The notes beneath the pieces were generated by a model. That model searched no databases, was not told where the DNA came from, and saw only the letters and a program-made list of their open reading frames with translations. Below are positions 7,448 through 14,813 of a stretch of 21,087 nt of DNA, piece after piece. This DNA is from an uncultured Nitrospira sp. (GTDB lineage Bacteria > Nitrospirota > Nitrospiria > Nitrospirales > UBA8639). Position numbers and translations under genes: made by a program. Positions within the stretch are counted from its first letter, which is position 1; each line of letters begins with the position of its first letter. The stretch lies in the NCBI GenBank assembly GCA_902500695.1, contig CABVRQ010000015.1, positions 51,877 through 72,963 on the forward strand, given 5' to 3'.

Positions 7448-8809
7448 TTAGCCTAAATCAAAACCAGCGTCAAAATATCCTGCCAGCTCCTCTCCGGTGG
7501 GCGAAGCATCCAAGGCTTCCTGTTCGATACGTTGGAAATTCAAGGGTCCTTGAAGGGTGAGATGATAATACAGAAATTGAAGGTTCCGGACCTGAACCCA
7601 CGGCCAGGCTAATCCAAACGTGAGAATGAGCATGAGGAAGTTCGTAATCCGCAACTCCGTTAAATTCCAGGTAGAGGCAAAAAATTGCAATTGCGCATCT
7701 CCAAAATCTGAATGATTCCATTGATACCGTTGTTTAGCCACCTGCAGATAAAACCAGGGAAGCAGCAGCGTGAGCAATCCGGTGATGAACATCGAATTGA
7801 AAAAGAGGTCTCGCCAACCATCGGAAGGCCATTGAGCGGGGACAGACAGGGTTTCAGGTCCGGCACTGATCCCGATGAGTGTGACCACAATCAGTATGCT
7901 GAAGGCGAGGGCTTTTGCATAGATCCTCAAGAGCCCGCTTCCCGTTCCGGAATAGGTGAATGGGCGATTACCAAAGTAGGTGTGAGCGACGAGGAATTTT
8001 CGTCTGCTATTTTCGAAAAACGGATAATAGATGCCGGCAGTCAACACGGTCAGAAGCGACCCCAAGACCCATATTTTCATATATTCCTTCACGTGTCCCC
8101 TGAAGGAGAAACGAATCGTTCCCAGGGAGGTTCGACTCAACCGATAGCGTTGCGATCCAACCACAGCGACAGGAATGAAGCACAAGGCCATGGTCGCTGC
8201 AAGGGCATTAGGGATCCAGGTCGGAATCTGGTCCCATATCAGGGGAACGAGATTCAGACAAGCATAGGGAAGACCGAAAACCAAAAACGCTTTTGACCAG
8301 CCCTTCAATAATTCGTGAGGGGTTCCATGATAGGAAAAGCGAATGTGAGCAAAACTGGTTTGGCTGCACAAAAATTGGCGAATACGCACTCTCCCCCAAA
8401 AGGAATACAGGCCAAGAGTCAGTAATGTGAAAAAAGTATTGACAATGAAAATGCCAAAGAGGGTTCGCCCACGCCCCCAAAAAATGGGGTGGTGGATGGG
8501 AAACAAATCGGAATCGTCCGACTCGTTGTCTATGTCGGAAGGGGGAATTTCGTGAAGGGCCTCGGTCTGTTTTCTCTGAGCAGAGCCTAAATATGCTAAA
8601 TCAAAACCATGTTCAGTCGATGGGCCTGTCCAATTAGGGATCAACGGGTCCTGAGATTCTGATGGGGTCAAGGAACGGTCTGTGGCGTTGGAGTTATTCA
8701 CGGATTCCTGTTTTGGAGAATGACGAGCAGTTCCACATTGCGAACAGGTCCCGCCACCATTTCTGACCGTCCCGCATTTTGTACAGAACAAAGCGGGCGT
8801 CAGTTCCAT
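7448..8809 (-). CDS. DUF898/YjgN-family membrane protein with N-terminal zinc ribbon
   Basis: The 453-residue product begins with a zinc ribbon (CxxC at residues 9-12 and 22-25), followed by a polar, acidic linker to about residue 105. The remainder is a polytopic membrane region typical of DUF898 (YjgN): repeated units of a hydrophobic helix followed by LYSFWGRVRIRQFL, then FSYHGT; IYYPFFENSRRKFL then FTYSGTG; and a last unit with WPWVQVRNLQFLYYH. Function of the family is not established. The zinc ribbon and the C-terminal EELAGYFDAGFDLG tail may contact a partner. It is the first gene of a minus-strand pair with the M48 protease, which suggests the two act together in envelope proteolysis or quality control. 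The start ATG has only a weak upstream AAGGTGG, but the zinc-ribbon beginning supports it. Confidence 0.88.
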   Translation of the reverse strand: MELTPALFCTKCGTVRNGGGTCSQCGTARHSPKQESVNNSNATDRSLTPSESQDPLIPNWTGPSTEHGFDLAYLGSAQRKQTEALHEIPPSDIDNESDDSDLFPIHHPIFWGRGRTLFGIFIVNTFFTLLTLGLYSFWGRVRIRQFLCSQTSFAHIRFSYHGTPHELLKGWSKAFLVFGLPYACLNLVPLIWDQIPTWIPNALAATMALCFIPVAVVGSQRYRLSRTSLGTIRFSFRGHVKEYMKIWVLGSLLTVLTAGIYYPFFENSRRKFLVAHTYFGNRPFTYSGTGSGLLRIYAKALAFSILIVVTLIGISAGPETLSVPAQWPSDGWRDLFFNSMFITGLLTLLLPWFYLQVAKQRYQWNHSDFGDAQLQFFASTWNLTELRITNFLMLILTFGLAWPWVQVRNLQFLYYHLTLQGPLNFQRIEQEALDASPTGEELAGYFDAGFDLG

Positions 8810-8897
8810 CGTTCAGGCGCCACCTTCTTGATCGTGCTCATCAGTGGTGGTCTCTGGAGATACAGGGTTTCACGTATCTGGTTCTATCGGTCTTATT

Positions 8898-8906
8898 TGA
8901 TACAAT
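8898..8906 (+). promoter_or_regulatory. Extended -10 promoter element for the lipoprotein gene
   Basis: TGATACAAT is an extended -10 element (TGn plus TACAAT) 51 bases before the ATG at 8958, in the spacer between divergent genes. No good -35 box is present, as is usual for extended -10 promoters. Confidence 0.4.
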
Positions 8907-8957
8907 CCTAAACATCATTTCCCAACTCAATGATCGTGGGGAGTCGAGGAAGGATTC

Positions 8958-9413
8958 ATGCCGAAAAGTATAGTCAAAATGATCATGATCGTCATAAATG
9001 TCTTTGGGGTGTTGAGTTGTGCAGGTCTCTCACATCAGACTCCTCAAGGCGAAGTGCGTTCTCTGGAACCCTCTTATCCGCCTCGACACCTTCAAGAACT
9101 TGCCGGGAAATGGGAATATGCAGACGAAACCGGGTCCAATACCATTACGTTAGATGAAGAGGGCAAAGGACATTATGAATGGGAGGGCGGCTGGTTTGAA
9201 ACCCATCAACTAAAGGACGGAGTGTGGAAGGGCATATGGATACAGGCCGGTAACGATCGGGAGGGAGGGTTTGAGTTGAAGTGGTTAGATGATTCGCCGA
9301 TTGCTCGGGGACGTTGGTGGTACACCCGCATTGGCCAGGATCACAGCCCTCTTGAACCTGGGGGTACCTTTACCATGCAACCAACTTCCTCTCTGTGCAT
9401 TTCCGTGAAATAA
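8958..9413 (+). CDS. Small predicted lipoprotein of unknown function
   Basis: The 151-residue product has a basic-hydrophobic signal segment ending in VLSC, so cysteine 21 is the likely lipidated residue. The mature part from about residue 45 is a compact beta-rich domain: LAGKWEYADETGSNTITLDE, GKGHYEWEGGWFET, then GVWKGIWIQ, FELKWLDD and GRWWYTRIG. The repeated GxW strands recall small calycin-like or META-like barrels, but no specific family is recognised. The start has a GAGGAAGGA ribosome site at a normal distance. The gene diverges from the DUF898-M48 pair, so the three may be related in envelope maintenance; that is inference. A short hairpin (9422-9443) follows the stop. Confidence 0.75.
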   Translation: MPKSIVKMIMIVINVFGVLSCAGLSHQTPQGEVRSLEPSYPPRHLQELAGKWEYADETGSNTITLDEEGKGHYEWEGGWFETHQLKDGVWKGIWIQAGNDREGGFELKWLDDSPIARGRWWYTRIGQDHSPLEPGGTFTMQPTSSLCISVK

Positions 9414-9421
9414 TCTCATGT

Positions 9422-9443
9422 CTTCTCCGTTTTTCTGGAGAAG
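9422..9443 (+). terminator. Hairpin after the lipoprotein gene
   Basis: CTTCTCC and GGAGAAG pair over 7 bases around an 8-base loop, starting 9 bases past the stop. No T-run follows, so it is a weak terminator or a 3' stabilising hairpin. Confidence 0.4.
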
Positions 9444-9495
9444 GCCTAACCTCTCTTAAAATCCATCTTCTGGTTTGGAATGATGTGTCATGGTA

Positions 9496-9511
9496 TGGCA
9501 TAGAGATTGCT
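9496..9511 (+). promoter_or_regulatory. Sigma-54 (RpoN) type -24/-12 promoter
   Basis: TGGCATAGAGATTGCT matches the sigma-54 pattern TGGCAY-N5-TTGCW, with GG and GC exactly ten bases apart. Transcription would start near 9522, leaving a leader of about 55 bases that contains the ribosome site GAGGAG (9563-9568) before the ATG at 9578. Sigma-54 often drives hook and other late flagellar genes, which matches the FlgE-like content of the gene. No enhancer site or activator gene could be identified nearby. Confidence 0.55.
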
Positions 9512-9577
9512 GGATTTATGCATTGGGCCGGTCTGGAAATCTTTATCCCGTATTTCCCTATTGAGGAGCATACTTAC

Positions 9578-11101
9578 ATGTCCCAAACCTTTACGTGTAA
9601 GACGGTTAGATGTTTTCAGGGTTTTTGTATATTGGGCATTGTTGGGTTCCAGCTTTTCCCAATCCCCGTCTTCCCGGCCGAGCTTGAGAAAAATCGATTT
9701 TCTCAGGAAGGTTCTAGCCCTCTTTCAACGACCTTACCGAACGGTGCCTCCCGAACCCACGGAGGGTTGCCGGACAATATTTTTATCGATAGCGATGGGA
9801 ATATTATTCAACAATTACCACATAGGCAAAAGCAGAAAGTTGGGCAGGTAATTTCAACAATGTCGGCAAAGGCGAGCTCCATTGTCATAATGGGTGGAAA
9901 CTTGGATGCAACTCAACCGGTGATGAGCCCATTCTCAATTTCCTCACTTTTGGCGGATCCTTTTGGTGCGGGCACTACTCAGTTTTCAACTAGTTTTCAG
10001 GTGTTTGATTCGCTTGGGGTTCCTCATGACTTAATGATTACATGGACCAAAATCGCGGGAAATACCTGGCAATATTACGGTCTTGCCAGGGATTCTGAAG
10101 TGATGGTCACCACCGGAAACAGTAATCCCAGCACAGAGTATGCATTGGTATTACAAGGCAAGCTTGGATTTAACACGAGTGGATTTTTAGATACGGAGAG
10201 TGTTCCCCAATATTTTAATGCCAGTGGTAACGGAGTCGATTTTAATAATGGTTCCGAAAATGGGCAAATGTTGAAAATTGACTTTGGAATGAGTCTCACC
10301 ACTGATGGTGGTACCGGAGGGGACGGGATGCTGCAGCAAGGATCCCGATCTATTTTGCTCACGTTGACTCAGGATGGGTTTTCTCCTGGCATCCTTTCAG
10401 GAATAACGATAACTGAGAGTAGGGACATTCTTGGCTATTATGACAATGGACAGACGAAGGTATTTGGTCAGATGCTTCCAACGCTCACCCAACACCCAGA
10501 CCCGAAGCCGAACAAGCATGGTCGAGGGGATACGAAACGCACAGAGGAAACTCGTTCACATCCTGCCAGAGGTATTCCCGCTGCGATAAGCGCGGTGCAA
10601 AGTGGGGTTTGGACTGTGGGACAATTTGGCACTTGGCATGTCAATGTTGGCAACGACTTTGAGCATCCTGTGCCGGTACAAGATATTTCCCTAACGACCA
10701 AGAAGCCGTGGGCTTATACTCAATCCTTTCAATTTCGGCATGATAGCTATTCCGCAGAGGATTTAGTGTTGACCGTTCCACCGGGGAGTCGGCTCTTCAT
10801 CCATCATGTGTCATTGCAAAGTACTTCTTTGGATCTTTTACCGGACATAAAAGATCCGCAGGTTATTGCCTCCGTGCACACGATGTTGCAAGATTCTCCA
10901 GTCATCTATCAATTGGGGCTTTCGGATGTTTTTCGAACCGATAAGGGAGATATTCACCAAGTTCGGCATATCCTGAATAAGCCAGTTGGTTTGTATGCCG
11001 ATACAAACACCCGCGTTCGTGTGATCGTCGAGCGTAATTATGAAGGGGAACAACAGGAAGGAATTGTGAGCTTAACTGGCTACTTGGAGCATATGCCCTG
11101 A
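9578..11101 (+). CDS. Exported protein with an orphan flagellar-hook (FlgE) middle domain
   Basis: From the ATG with a strong GAGGAG nine bases ahead, the product has 507 residues. Residues 1-34 look like a signal peptide (hydrophobic core FCILGIVGFQLF, cleavage after VFPA). Residues about 100-305 match the exposed middle region of FlgE: GGNLDAT (106-112), STSFQVFDSLGVPHDL, LTLTQDGFSPGILSGITIT and YYDNGQTKVFGQM. Here FlgE normally continues to its axial ends; instead the protein has a charged linker (305-330) and a C-terminal beta-rich region starting SGVWTVGQFGTWHVNVGN. The axial helices at both FlgE termini are missing, so it cannot form a hook. A cleavable signal would send it through Sec rather than the flagellar exporter. 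It has a sigma-54-like promoter and a terminator of its own. Function is unknown. An in-frame extension to 9395 is not credible because it would cross the promoter. Confidence 0.8.
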   Translation: MSQTFTCKTVRCFQGFCILGIVGFQLFPIPVFPAELEKNRFSQEGSSPLSTTLPNGASRTHGGLPDNIFIDSDGNIIQQLPHRQKQKVGQVISTMSAKASSIVIMGGNLDATQPVMSPFSISSLLADPFGAGTTQFSTSFQVFDSLGVPHDLMITWTKIAGNTWQYYGLARDSEVMVTTGNSNPSTEYALVLQGKLGFNTSGFLDTESVPQYFNASGNGVDFNNGSENGQMLKIDFGMSLTTDGGTGGDGMLQQGSRSILLTLTQDGFSPGILSGITITESRDILGYYDNGQTKVFGQMLPTLTQHPDPKPNKHGRGDTKRTEETRSHPARGIPAAISAVQSGVWTVGQFGTWHVNVGNDFEHPVPVQDISLTTKKPWAYTQSFQFRHDSYSAEDLVLTVPPGSRLFIHHVSLQSTSLDLLPDIKDPQVIASVHTMLQDSPVIYQLGLSDVFRTDKGDIHQVRHILNKPVGLYADTNTRVRVIVERNYEGEQQEGIVSLTGYLEHMP

Positions 11102-11206
11102 TATTGCACGAGTGCTACCTACCGCTCTTCTGATAAGAAATACAACAAGAACTAAGGTAGAGGATTGCTGAATGTGCTGGAGAGAAAAGGATACGGTAAA
11201 AATTAA

Positions 11207-11241
11207 ACTTAAATAATGCGAGTAAATTTAAGTATTTTTTT
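11207..11241. terminator. Bidirectional intrinsic terminator between the FlgE-like gene and lon
   Basis: ACTTAAAT (11207-11214) and ATTTAAGT (11226-11233) form a perfect 8-bp stem. It is followed on the plus strand by ATTTTTTT and on the minus strand by TTTAATTTTT. It lies between two convergent stops and can serve both. Confidence 0.65.
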
Positions 11242-11304
11242 AATCCCCATCAATTTGCACCACTCGCTTTTGATTTTCCCGATAGACTCCAGAATAAGCC
11301 CGGT

Positions 11305-13740
11305 TTAGTCCAACACGGGTTTCTTCTCGCTCCCGGCAGGCTGGGGGTGGCGAGGGCTCTTTTCTCTCTCACGAATGTCCGGTGTCTTGAGCAGGACAGC
11401 CTCTAAGGCCTCTTCAATCGTTTCCACGAATATGACGGACAATTCAGATCGCACGGCCTCAGGCACATCCTTCAGATCTTTCTCGTTGGCTTTGGGAAGA
11501 ACAATGCGGCGCAACCCGACCCTGTGTGCCGCCAGAATCTTTTCTTTAATCCCGCCCACAGGCAGGACCAATCCGGTTAACCCAATCTCTCCGGTCATTG
11601 CCGTGTCGTTCATAACCGGGATTTTCAGTAAGAGTGAGGCCAGAGCACTGGCCATGGTCACACCGGCAGAGGGCCCATCTTTGGGAATGGCGCCTTCGGG
11701 CACATGAATATGCATCCCGCTTTGCTTAAAGACCGCAATATCCAAGCCTAGTGATTCGGCGCGTGACCAGAGATAGCTACGAGCCGCTTGGGCTGATTCC
11801 TGCATGACATCGCCAATGTGGCCCGTAATGGTGAGATCGCTCCCACCCGGCAGAAGGGCACTTTCTACGTATAGGACATCGCCGCCGGTTTCTGTCCAGG
11901 CCATTCCGGTGGCTACGCCCAGGGGCAATGTTTTTCTGGCTTCTTCAGGCATAAATCGTTCGATGCCTAGCCATTCCGGAAGGTCACTTTGGGTAATCGT
12001 GAGAGATTCTTCCGGCTGGTCCGGCGGATGTTCCGCCAGCCTCAATGCGACTTTGCGGGTTAGCCGTCCCAACATCTGTTCCAATTGGCGAACGCCGGCT
12101 TCACGGGTATACCGTTTGATGATATGGGGAATCACTTGATCATCTAAGGTCAGAGGTTGGGACTCCAGTCCGGCTTCCCTCAAGCGGCGAGGCCACAAAT
12201 AGCGATTGGCAATTTCTAGTTTTTCCTGATGACTGTAGCCTCCCAGGCGAATGATCTCCATGCGATCCAAGAGAGGACGGGAGATCGTGTCCAGGGAGTT
12301 AGCCGTGGTGATGAACATCACTTTAGAAAGATCAAAGGGCAAATCTAAGTAATTGTCGCGGAAGGTATGATTCTGCTCCGGGTCCAGAATTTCTAACAAG
12401 GCTGAGGAGGGATCTCCTCGAAAATCCTGTCCGACCTTATCAACCTCGTCCAGCATCAAGATCGGATTTTTGGCTCCAGCACGCCGGAGAGCTTGAATCA
12501 GCCGGCCTGGCATGGCGCCGACATATGTGCGGCGATGCCCACGCAATTCAGCTTCATCATGGAGGCCCCCTAAGCTCAGGCGTTCAAACTTTCTTTCCAG
12601 GGCGCGGGCAATGGATTGCCCCAAGCTGGTTTTCCCCACTCCCGGAGGTCCCACCAAACACAGGATGGGAGCCTTCGCAGACGGGTTCAACTTCAACACC
12701 GCCAGGTGTTCAAGGATGCGTTCTTTAACATCCTGAATGCCGTAATGATCCTCATCTAATATGGTTCGAACATGAGTCAAATCCAGGTGATCTTCTGTGA
12801 GGGTGTTCCAGGGTAATTCCAGAACCAACTCCAAATAGCTGCGAATGACTTGATGATCCGGAGAGGCGGGAGGCAGCTTGACCAGGCGTTTTAGTTCTCT
12901 GGTGGCTTCGGTTTTTACGATGTCAGGAAGGTCGGCCTTCTCGATACGGGTTTTTAATTCTCCCACTTCCCCATCTTCGGGTTGGGTCTCCAAGTCTCCG
13001 AGTTCTTGTTGAATTTCTTTTAACTGTTGTCGCAGGAAATACTCCCGTTGGGATTTTCCAATTTCCGCCTGGGCCTGACTCGCAATTTCATGGCGAATTT
13101 TGAGGATATGGAGTTCATGTGCCAATGCGCCGTATACCTGACGAAGCACTTCCTTGGCATCAGACTGCTCCAGAAGCCCCTGTAATCGTTCCACATTGAG
13201 GTTGAGGAGGGACACGAGACGATAGGCCACCGAAAGGGGATTTTTTTCTGCTCGAAGGACCGACACCAATTCCACTACGCCTTGGGTCGTCAATAATTCC
13301 GGTAATTGGCCAATGAGTTCCACCAGTTCACGATGCAAGGCTTCCAGTTCCAGGTCGGATTCAAGAGAGAGAGCGAGTTGCCGGGACCGAACGATCATAT
13401 GGGGTTCGGCTTGTTCCTTCTTGAGTAGGACGACCCGTTCAATCCCCTGTGCGAGAACCTGGAGATGGCCGTCCGGAGTTTTGCCCATTTGCTTGATGAC
13501 GGCTTTTGTGCCAATGCGATACAGGTCATCGAACCCGGGTTCCTCCTTTTCAGAGTCACGCTGAGTGGCGAACACCAAGGCTTTGTCCTCCGAGTTCATC
13601 GCCGCTTCCACGGCCGCGATCGAGCGGGGTCGGCCAATCGTGAAGGGAACAAGGGTATCCGGGAACAAGACTGTTCGTTTGACAGGGACGAGCGGGAGGG
13701 AAACGATGAGTGTATTTTCGCCTGCTGGGGGAGTATCCAT
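11305..13740 (-). CDS. lon: ATP-dependent protease Lon
   Basis: This 811-residue cytoplasmic protease degrades misfolded and short-lived regulatory proteins. The order is standard: N-terminal substrate domain (about 10-200), coiled region with YFLRQQLKEIQQELGD (234-250), AAA+ module with Walker A GPPGVGKT (364-371), Walker B ILMLDE (427-432) and sensor FITTAN, then the protease domain with PKDGPSAG (catalytic S691) and GGIKEK (catalytic K734), correctly 43 residues apart. The length is usual for bacterial Lon. The tail (about 785-811) is a charged, low-complexity extension. The ATG at 13740 has no recognisable ribosome site, and a TATAAT at 13780-13775 on the minus strand would give a leader of under 30 bases. 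It is transcribed alone, away from the exporter operon. All catalytic residues are intact. Confidence 0.97.
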   Translation of the reverse strand: MDTPPAGENTLIVSLPLVPVKRTVLFPDTLVPFTIGRPRSIAAVEAAMNSEDKALVFATQRDSEKEEPGFDDLYRIGTKAVIKQMGKTPDGHLQVLAQGIERVVLLKKEQAEPHMIVRSRQLALSLESDLELEALHRELVELIGQLPELLTTQGVVELVSVLRAEKNPLSVAYRLVSLLNLNVERLQGLLEQSDAKEVLRQVYGALAHELHILKIRHEIASQAQAEIGKSQREYFLRQQLKEIQQELGDLETQPEDGEVGELKTRIEKADLPDIVKTEATRELKRLVKLPPASPDHQVIRSYLELVLELPWNTLTEDHLDLTHVRTILDEDHYGIQDVKERILEHLAVLKLNPSAKAPILCLVGPPGVGKTSLGQSIARALERKFERLSLGGLHDEAELRGHRRTYVGAMPGRLIQALRRAGAKNPILMLDEVDKVGQDFRGDPSSALLEILDPEQNHTFRDNYLDLPFDLSKVMFITTANSLDTISRPLLDRMEIIRLGGYSHQEKLEIANRYLWPRRLREAGLESQPLTLDDQVIPHIIKRYTREAGVRQLEQMLGRLTRKVALRLAEHPPDQPEESLTITQSDLPEWLGIERFMPEEARKTLPLGVATGMAWTETGGDVLYVESALLPGGSDLTITGHIGDVMQESAQAARSYLWSRAESLGLDIAVFKQSGMHIHVPEGAIPKDGPSAGVTMASALASLLLKIPVMNDTAMTGEIGLTGLVLPVGGIKEKILAAHRVGLRRIVLPKANEKDLKDVPEAVRSELSVIFVETIEEALEAVLLKTPDIREREKSPRHPQPAGSEKKPVLD

Positions 13741-13774
13741 TTTTGTCGTTACCGTTTTTTAGGAATATCGCAAC

Positions 13775-13780
13775 ATTATA
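13775..13780 (-). promoter_or_regulatory. Possible -10 box of lon
   Basis: TATAAT on the minus strand lies 35 bases before the lon start. No matching -35 box is seen at 16-18 bases, so an activator or an alternative sigma factor might be involved. Confidence 0.35.
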
Positions 13781-13829
13781 CTTGTTCTCCCCAAGAAGAT
13801 ATGCATCTTTTCCGTTGAGTCAAATTGAT

Positions 13830-13853
13830 TGGCACAATCTACCGGTTGTGCCA
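13830..13853. repeat. Inverted repeat between lon and tetR
   Basis: TGGCACAA and TTGTGCCA form a perfect 8-bp palindrome with an 8-base spacer (TCTACCGG), 90 bases upstream of lon. It has no T-run. A protein-binding site for lon control is possible; which protein cannot be told. The rest of 13741-14075 shows no credible gene. Confidence 0.45.
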
Positions 13854-14075
13854 TGCCGGATGGAGTCAAAAGGGTATTCATGAGCGAAATCGAAAACCTG
13901 CACCTGTGTTGGTGATCCACTCTCGGACTCATCATGCGAGGCGGAATCTCCATACGGTCCATCCGAACATCTCAGTGCATCACGAGTATTGATGACTGCG
14001 ATGAATCAGGATGGGCTGTGTAAGATATACGAATTTTCAACCGTTCCCGAAAAAATTGCAATTGATCCAGATTCC

Positions 14076-14104
14076 TTGACAGGTTTCTGGCGAGATCTTA
14101 ACAT
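14076..14104 (+). promoter_or_regulatory. Strong sigma-70 promoter of the exporter operon
   Basis: A consensus -35 TTGACA (14076-14081) and a -10 TAACAT (14099-14104) are exactly 17 bases apart. Transcription would begin near 14111, inside the palindrome that follows, and about 28 bases before the ATG at 14139. This rules out the longer in-frame start at 13989 for the regulator gene. Confidence 0.75.
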
Positions 14105-14105
14105 G

Positions 14106-14121
14106 GTAAGTGAACACTTAC
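14106..14121. promoter_or_regulatory. Palindromic operator of the TetR-type repressor
   Basis: GTAAGTG-AA-CACTTAC is a perfect 16-base palindrome covering the predicted transcription start, immediately after the -10 box. Its size and position are those of a TetR-family autoregulatory operator, so the downstream regulator probably shuts off its own operon until a ligand releases it. Confidence 0.7.
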
Positions 14122-14138
14122 TATATTGGAAGGTGAAG

Positions 14139-14813
14139 ATGCCGTTAGCTCAGAAACGAATATCCGGTCCGGTGCGGAAGGCCAAAATCATTCAGTCGGC
14201 GGCCTCCCTATTTGCCAAAAAAGGGTTTAGCGGGACCAAGACCCGGGAGATTGCCGACAGGGCAGGTGTCAGCGAAGCCCTTATTTTTAAACATTTTCCC
14301 AGTAAAGAGGATTTGTATGCGGCCATTCTTGCGGAGGAATCTCCCGTGCCGGGATTACTCTCAAAAGTAAAAAGTCTCGCTGGGCAGCAAAAGGATGTTG
14401 AGGTGTTTTCCGTGATTGCCCGGACGGTGGTCGGAGGGGCTCCGGATTCCGATCTGATGCGGCTGATTTTGTTTAGCGCCCTCGAAAGCCATGAGATGTC
14501 GGATATGTTTTTCCACAATCACATACGGGTATTTTACGATTTTTTGGCCGGGTATATTCAACAGCGCATAGACGATGGCGCCTTTCAGCCTGTTCAGTCC
14601 CTCATCGCGGCACGCGCCTTTATGGGCATGCTGATTTATCATCGGTTGTTGACGGTCTTATTTCATGCCCAACTCCCTCAGACAGCTGAAGACATTTCCC
14701 GAACCTTTGTGAACATCATGATGAACGGACTCAAAATTCCTTCACCGGAAGGAGCCGCCCGCATGTCAGATCAAATAAAAAAACCCCGGAAGCGGACGGC
14801 ACGGAAGGCATGA
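14139..14813 (+). CDS. TetR-family transcriptional repressor of the exporter operon
   Basis: From ATG 14139 the product has 224 residues, normal for the family. Residues 10-56 are a TetR DNA-binding domain: RKAKIIQSAASLFAKKGFSGTKTREIADRAGVSEALIFKHF, given here in two parts, KAKIIQSAASLFAKKGF and TREIADRAGVSEALIFKHF, followed by PSKEDLYAAIL. The rest is the helical ligand-binding and dimerisation part; the end is basic (KKPRKRTARKA). The ribosome site GGAAGG lies five bases before the start. A longer open frame to 13989 would read through the promoter and operator, so it is rejected. The stop overlaps the permease start by ATGA, so the regulator heads the operon and very likely represses it. 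The ligand, perhaps the exported compound, is unknown. Confidence 0.88.
   Translation: MPLAQKRISGPVRKAKIIQSAASLFAKKGFSGTKTREIADRAGVSEALIFKHFPSKEDLYAAILAEESPVPGLLSKVKSLAGQQKDVEVFSVIARTVVGGAPDSDLMRLILFSALESHEMSDMFFHNHIRVFYDFLAGYIQQRIDDGAFQPVQSLIAARAFMGMLIYHRLLTVLFHAQLPQTAEDISRTFVNIMMNGLKIPSPEGAARMSDQIKKPRKRTARKA

Noticed and set aside
7712..8296. 194-codon plus-strand frame inside the DUF898 gene
   Set aside because: It lies antisense to a clear membrane-protein gene and its composition (Gly/Glu/Arg/Asn-rich, no fold) is that of a shadow frame.
9395..9577. In-frame N-terminal extension of the FlgE-like protein
   Set aside because: It overlaps the lipoprotein gene end, crosses a hairpin and a sigma-54-like promoter, has no ribosome site, and hides the signal peptide that begins at 9578.
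13989..14138. In-frame N-terminal extension of the TetR regulator
   Set aside because: It reads through a consensus promoter and palindromic operator; the TetR family begins at the shorter start, which has a good ribosome site.
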